The notes below the pieces were generated by a model, which was not told the origin of the DNA, made no database searches, and saw only the letters and a program-made list of their open reading frames with translations. This document shows positions 6,079-8,956 of a DNA stretch of 8,956 nt, in pieces (position 1 is the stretch's first letter; each line of letters opens with the position of its first letter). Location of the stretch: the NCBI GenBank assembly GCA_947372405.1, contig CANBTO010000182.1:1-8956 (forward strand). The letters run 5' to 3'. Position numbers and translations under genes: made by a program. This DNA is from Verrucomicrobiaceae bacterium. GTDB taxonomy: Bacteria; Verrucomicrobiota; Verrucomicrobiae; Verrucomicrobiales; Akkermansiaceae.

Positions 6079-6290
6079 AGGCGGCTCCTTTCTCCAAACG
6101 GCGGATCGTGCCCAATGCCAGCACCCGCCGAGTGTTGGCCACGGGCGGCGCGTGCGGACGGGAGGGGAGATTCCGCTTCATTTCAACATCGCGTATGCCG
6201 GAAGCCGGAGCGGGTGGCAAGGCGGGACTAACCGGTTGGCATGGAATGCCGGAAAATCGGCAAATGATGCGCGGTTAGAGCTCCTGAGGC
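6079..6290. other. Leader region upstream of the TIR module
   Basis: These 212 nt separate the 113-aa gene from the TIR gene and are the most likely place for the module's own promoter. I could not pick a convincing -35/-10 pair; one TTGAAA on the - strand around 6180 has no matching -10. There is a self-complementary AACCGGTT at 6229-6236 and a repeated ATGCCGGAA (6195 and 6246). No gene is seen. Confidence 0.4.
6085..6090 (-). promoter_or_regulatory. Shine-Dalgarno AAGGAG for the zinc-ribbon TIR gene
   Basis: AAGGAG on the - strand, six nt before GTG 6078, decides that start over the internal alternatives. It is notable because the other genes here lack such a site. It suggests the module begins its own translation here. 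Confidence 0.7.
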
Positions 6291-6632
6291 TTACTGGTCC
6301 GGAGGAAGATCGTCATTCTCGTCGGGTCCCAGATCCTCTTTGACCAGAGTTTCCACCCTCCGGGTCTGTCCATCGAGTTGGTAGTCGATCACCACCGAAT
6401 CTCCGGGCCTGAGGTGCGAGAGTTGAAAGACGTTGCCGTATTCGGTGGCGGGCGTGACCTGATAGGCCTGCTCCACATCGGCATCGGTGGCGAAATCGTA
6501 TTCCCTCATGACAAACGTGTCGCCCTCGACGCGCACGATGGTTCCGAAGGAGAAGTAGCCGTCATCGATGCGGTCGCTTATGGAAACGGAATCGTCCGTG
6601 GAATCAGGAATGTCGTCTTCCTCGGGAGTCAT
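6291..6632 (-). CDS. Small acidic hypothetical protein, 113 aa
   Basis: The N-terminus (MTPEEDDIPDSTDD) and C-terminus (DENDDLPPDQ) are acidic and probably disordered. Between them lies a compact beta-rich core, roughly residues 26-100: FSFGTIVRVEGDTFVMREYD, then a strand pair ending LRPGDSVVIDYQLDG. The G-T-I-x-x-V-x-G-D and GDxVxxxY pattern resembles small beta-barrel (OB/SH3-like) domains of bacterial proteins of unknown function, but I cannot name the family. It starts 24 nt after the tyrosine phosphatase stop, so the two are probably one transcript. No signal peptide, Cys residues or membrane segment. It could be an accessory or partner protein of the phosphatase. Confidence 0.72.
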   Translation of the reverse strand: MTPEEDDIPDSTDDSVSISDRIDDGYFSFGTIVRVEGDTFVMREYDFATDADVEQAYQVTPATEYGNVFQLSHLRPGDSVVIDYQLDGQTRRVETLVKEDLGPDENDDLPPDQ

Positions 6633-6656
6633 GGTTTTGGGAGTGGGGTTATGGTT

Positions 6657-7205
6657 TCACGGAGAATAGTATGCCGCCCGCCGACCCATGAACTTGGCAT
6701 AGATCACGCCGACGGCTTGGTTCATGCGGCCATCGCGCTGGAGCAGTTCGTCGCTGTAATAAACCACCCGGCGGTTGGGTTTGATCCATGGGTTTCTTGC
6801 GACGAGTTGTTGGAGCACGGCCGCTTCCTTTCCCGGTCCGGCGAACTGGCAGGCGATGGCGAAGGCGATGCCCGGCGAACGGGAGACTCCGGCCAGACAA
6901 TGGACGAGGATTTTGTCGTCGGTGGAAAGTCCCGAGCCGAACTCCAAAATGGACTGGACCGTTTCCACCGTCACCGCGCCGGCACCGTCCACCTCGATGT
7001 CGTCGAAGCGGACTACACGCACGCTCGATGCCGGAAACAACGATCGCACTTCGTCCGGACCATCATCGGCGGAACCCGCGCCCCAGATCGAAATCACGTG
7101 GCTGAATTTTTCCTGTTGCGAGTAACTTCTGACCGCGCCCAACCCGCAGATGGTGATGTGCGGCAGCGGCAAGGCCGGAGTTTTCCCATCCATGGAAAAC
7201 AGCAT
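6657..7205 (-). CDS. Dual-specificity / tyrosine-type protein phosphatase
   Basis: The 182-aa product has the Cys-phosphatase signature HCLAGVSRS with nucleophile C103 and phosphate-binding R109 (the C-x5-R loop). It is preceded by a hydrophobic strand (ILV) and followed by a helix (PGIAFAIACQFAG), as in the DSP superfamily. An upstream Asp in FDDIEV (68-72) is a candidate general acid. The start region contains a strand HITICGLGAV. An internal Met at residue 5 (position 7193) is an equally good start; neither has a Shine-Dalgarno. The family hydrolyses phosphotyrosine or phosphoserine/threonine, and some members act on other phosphate esters. It heads a two-gene unit with the 113-aa protein and reads toward the TIR module, so it may modulate that module, but the 212-nt gap leaves this open. 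Cytoplasmic, since no signal peptide is seen. Confidence 0.88.
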   Translation of the reverse strand: MLFSMDGKTPALPLPHITICGLGAVRSYSQQEKFSHVISIWGAGSADDGPDEVRSLFPASSVRVVRFDDIEVDGAGAVTVETVQSILEFGSGLSTDDKILVHCLAGVSRSPGIAFAIACQFAGPGKEAAVLQQLVARNPWIKPNRRVVYYSDELLQRDGRMNQAVGVIYAKFMGRRAAYYSP

Positions 7206-7314
7206 TGCTTCCGCGCATCCGAGGACAAGCCGGAACGGGACGACGGCCGATGAAAAATCCGCGAATCTGCTGCATTTCCAAACGGGCTTCCGCTAAACTC
7301 CAGCCATTCGAGTG

Positions 7315-8301
7315 ATGGACCAAGACCCTTCAGAATCCAGCGAATCCGTTGACGAGTGCGCGACGCCGATTGGCGGCACGGAAACCGATGGCGACGTGCG
7401 GGATGTTTTGCGGAAAGACCGCGCGATGCGGTTGGATCGATCCTCCCGGAATCTCCTCAACCGGCGCCGGGAACGGAATTGGAATGAGCGCTGCGAACCG
7501 GGTTTCCTGCCCTGCCTCAGCCTGCCATCGGCGGCGATCGGTTTTGTGGCCGGAATGGGATGCGCCATTTTGTTAGGAATCCTTGTAATAGCCTTTGACA
7601 CTCATCCATCCGCCGCACGCGACGACTTTCCTCCGCCATGCCCGCAGGATGTTGCAGTGGAAGACGATAAGACCTCCGCCATGGAAGACCCCGCGTTCGT
7701 GAGCAGTGAAGGCGGCATGGATCAATACGCACAAGAACAGGCGGAAAAGCTCCGCCACGAAACCGAACAACGTCTCGCTCAATCCGAAGAGACCATGATC
7801 TTGCGCCTGGACGATTGGCGGCAGCCGCTTTCCATATTCCAGGACATGATGGTCGAAATGGCCGGAGTCGGAACCGGCGGTGGCTGCTGGGTGGGCCACG
7901 AAATCCAACGCAACGATCTAACACTCGAGACCAACCTGCTGGAACCATACGCCGAAGAGCTTGCCGCTAAGCCATCCGCCGAACCATCTCCCAAGCCGGG
8001 AGATCAGGAAACAGCGCGGCAACGAGCCAAGGACTGGCAGACCCTGTGGACCAAGTTCGAATCGACCGCCGAAACCCTGCGCAACTCTCCCGAGATCGAC
8101 GAAATCTGGAAGAAACACCTGATTTCAACCCTGAATGAAGCACGGGAAGCGCATGGCTCGCTCGCTGTGATGATCGGCAATCTGGAGGACGATTTGGCCG
8201 CGCAAGCCGTGATCGATTTCTGCAGCGAATCCCTTTCCTGCACCACCGACATGCTCCTGGATGATGAAAGCAAGAAGGACCAGTATAACGGTCGGAGGTG
8301 A
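7315..8301 (+). CDS. Single-pass membrane protein of unknown function, 328 aa
   Basis: The product has an acidic, Ser-rich N-terminus and a basic patch (NRRRER, about residues 49-54). One hydrophobic segment follows around residues 72-94 (IGFVAGMGCAILLGILVIAF), then a soluble domain of about 230 aa. The basic patch before the segment predicts N-inside, C-outside. Residues about 135-165 (QYAQEQAEKLRHETEQRLAQ) look like coiled coil, followed by a linker rich in Pro/Ala/Lys (AAKPSAEPSPKPG) and more helix. Several Cys residues lie on the outer side. I chose ATG 7315 over the GTG directly before it. It is divergent from the phosphatase gene, with about 110 nt between them. I do not recognise the family. 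A 5-bp stem GGAGG/CCTCC spans its stop codon but lacks a T-run. Confidence 0.72.
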   Translation: MDQDPSESSESVDECATPIGGTETDGDVRDVLRKDRAMRLDRSSRNLLNRRRERNWNERCEPGFLPCLSLPSAAIGFVAGMGCAILLGILVIAFDTHPSAARDDFPPPCPQDVAVEDDKTSAMEDPAFVSSEGGMDQYAQEQAEKLRHETEQRLAQSEETMILRLDDWRQPLSIFQDMMVEMAGVGTGGGCWVGHEIQRNDLTLETNLLEPYAEELAAKPSAEPSPKPGDQETARQRAKDWQTLWTKFESTAETLRNSPEIDEIWKKHLISTLNEAREAHGSLAVMIGNLEDDLAAQAVIDFCSESLSCTTDMLLDDESKKDQYNGRR

Positions 8302-8505
8302 ATGCCTCCAGAATTGGCAACATTTCCATTCATTTCACATGGCAAATGCGAAAATATGCACTTGTGTGATTTCCTTGAGAGGATGGAAAAGGAACAAAAG
8401 TCGGGAACTTCAGGGAATGTAATCACCCACCGTTGCGGGATCAATTGGAGAGAACGAGCATTATGAAGTGGCGGGCGTCAGTGATCGTCCGATTTGTCGA
8501 TTTTG
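8302..8505. other. Intergenic region between converging genes
   Basis: These 204 nt are more AT-rich than the flanking genes. I see no coding frame, no clear intrinsic terminator and no repeat shared with the rest of the window. Confidence 0.4.
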
Positions 8506-8956
8506 TCAGGCAAGGGTATCCGCCAAACGCTCGCGGCAGTTCCGGGCGTGAGCATTGATCGAATCGACAAGCTTTTCGATCACAGGGTCATCGAGCTTTT
8601 CCTCCAGCAGGGTGCTCGCGATTTTGGGCGCGGCATCGATCACGCGTTCAATCATGGATTCGGCCCGTCCAATCAGGTCGTTCGCGGGCATCCGCAGATC
8701 GCGGGCGCACGCTTCCCAGTGATTCCGGCGAATCTCGCGTAGGCGGTAACTGCTGCCGATTTTCATGGCGAGTCTCGCTTTCTGTGGATCGATGCGCTGC
8801 GGATAGGGCAGCACTGAGGCGAGGTCGTATAGAGGAGCCAGGCGAACTTGTGATCCGGGGGCAATGAGCAGCGAGAAGTTCTTGGCGTGGGCATCGGTCC
8901 CGGCGATCAGCCAGTTGAAGATGAGTGCGTCGGCGAAGGCTTGGACATCGTTGCCG
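8506..8956 (-). CDS. hipA: HipA-type serine/threonine kinase toxin, C-terminal part
   Basis: The 149 residues visible before the window edge match the C-terminal kinase lobe of HipA. FNWLIAGTDAHAKNFSLL contains the catalytic loop; by analogy with E. coli HipA its Asp is the catalytic residue and its Asn binds metal. LAPLYDLAS supplies the second metal-binding Asp. KARLAMKIGSSYRLREI follows, then the usual helical tail to a TGA. The frame stays open through the edge, so the GTG at 8814 is not the start. HipA kinases phosphorylate translation components such as the glutamate tRNA synthetase in E. coli and are held in check by a HipB antitoxin. Neither hipB nor the N-terminal two thirds can be seen, so intactness and antitoxin pairing are unknown. 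Next to the TIR module, it supports a defence-island setting. Confidence 0.93.
   Translation of the reverse strand, partial: GNDVQAFADALIFNWLIAGTDAHAKNFSLLIAPGSQVRLAPLYDLASVLPYPQRIDPQKARLAMKIGSSYRLREIRRNHWEACARDLRMPANDLIGRAESMIERVIDAAPKIASTLLEEKLDDPVIEKLVDSINAHARNCRERLADTLA

Noticed and set aside
6378..7253. Open frame of 291 codons on the + strand
   Set aside because: It is opposite the phosphatase and the 113-aa gene, whose proteins have coherent motifs or composition. The + frame translation has none.
8294..8309. GGAGG/CCTCC stem at the end of the membrane-protein gene as a terminator
   Set aside because: Only 5 bp, overlapping the stop codon and with no following T-run, so too weak to call.
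1..8956. CRISPR arrays, tRNA or rRNA genes, transposase genes
   Set aside because: No regularly spaced repeats, no cloverleaf-like conserved tRNA elements and no transposase motifs were seen on either strand.

Overview
The window comes from a moderately GC-rich bacterium. Most genes have no clear Shine-Dalgarno sequence. The CxxC-x15-CxxC zinc ribbon fused to TIR, the stand-alone divergent MraZ and the weak ribosome-binding sites remind me of Verrucomicrobiota. That is an impression from memory; no rRNA or housekeeping marker fixes the taxonomy. The content (TIR proteins, a HipA kinase, gene remnants, many unrecognised small genes) looks like an accessory or defence island, not core chromosome.

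Layout. Left end, + strand: the C-terminus of an unidentified protein (3-152), then tightly packed tiny ORFs of 65, 32 and 33 codons with 4-nt, 2-nt and overlapping (ATGA) junctions, then a divergent MraZ-like AbrB-fold protein (594-1031) far from any cell-division cluster. A 245-nt gap (1032-1276) holds a four-tract G-quadruplex motif and a 25-bp fossil of a TIR gene. Middle, - strand, read right to left: a Cys-dependent tyrosine/dual-specificity phosphatase (7205-6657), a 113-aa acidic protein (6632-6291), a zinc-ribbon TIR protein that loses its second half (6078-5683), an intact 958-aa TIR-phosphofructokinase fusion (5663-2787), and a 493-aa HAD-IIB phosphatase with phosphomannomutase-like motifs (2758-1277). 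Right end: a single-pass membrane protein on the + strand (7315-8301) and, on the - strand, the C-terminal third of a HipA-type Ser/Thr kinase cut by the window edge.

The centre of interest is the - strand TIR / TIR-PFK / HAD module. The three ORFs are separated by 19 and 28 nt and should be co-transcribed. The PFK part keeps the fold signatures of the plant-like (AGPRKEI-type) PFK clade, including the GGxxPGxN loop, GIPKTxDND and the C-terminal TGQP end. It departs at two active-site positions (GGDG to GGEG, MGR to FGS) and carries an insertion of roughly 280 residues. I infer a conflict system in which a TIR domain (NAD+ cleaving or nucleotide signalling) is controlled by, or works on, a phosphosugar- or nucleotide-like ligand bound by the PFK domain, with the HAD phosphatase removing or producing that ligand. 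None of this activity is shown by sequence alone.

The upstream zinc-ribbon TIR is probably a decayed partner. A direct repeat of its PLRIFLSY-coding segment beyond the far end of the module suggests the module sits between duplicated TIR sequences and may have been gained, or may be lost, by recombination. Whether the phosphatase and the 113-aa gene belong to the same system is open.
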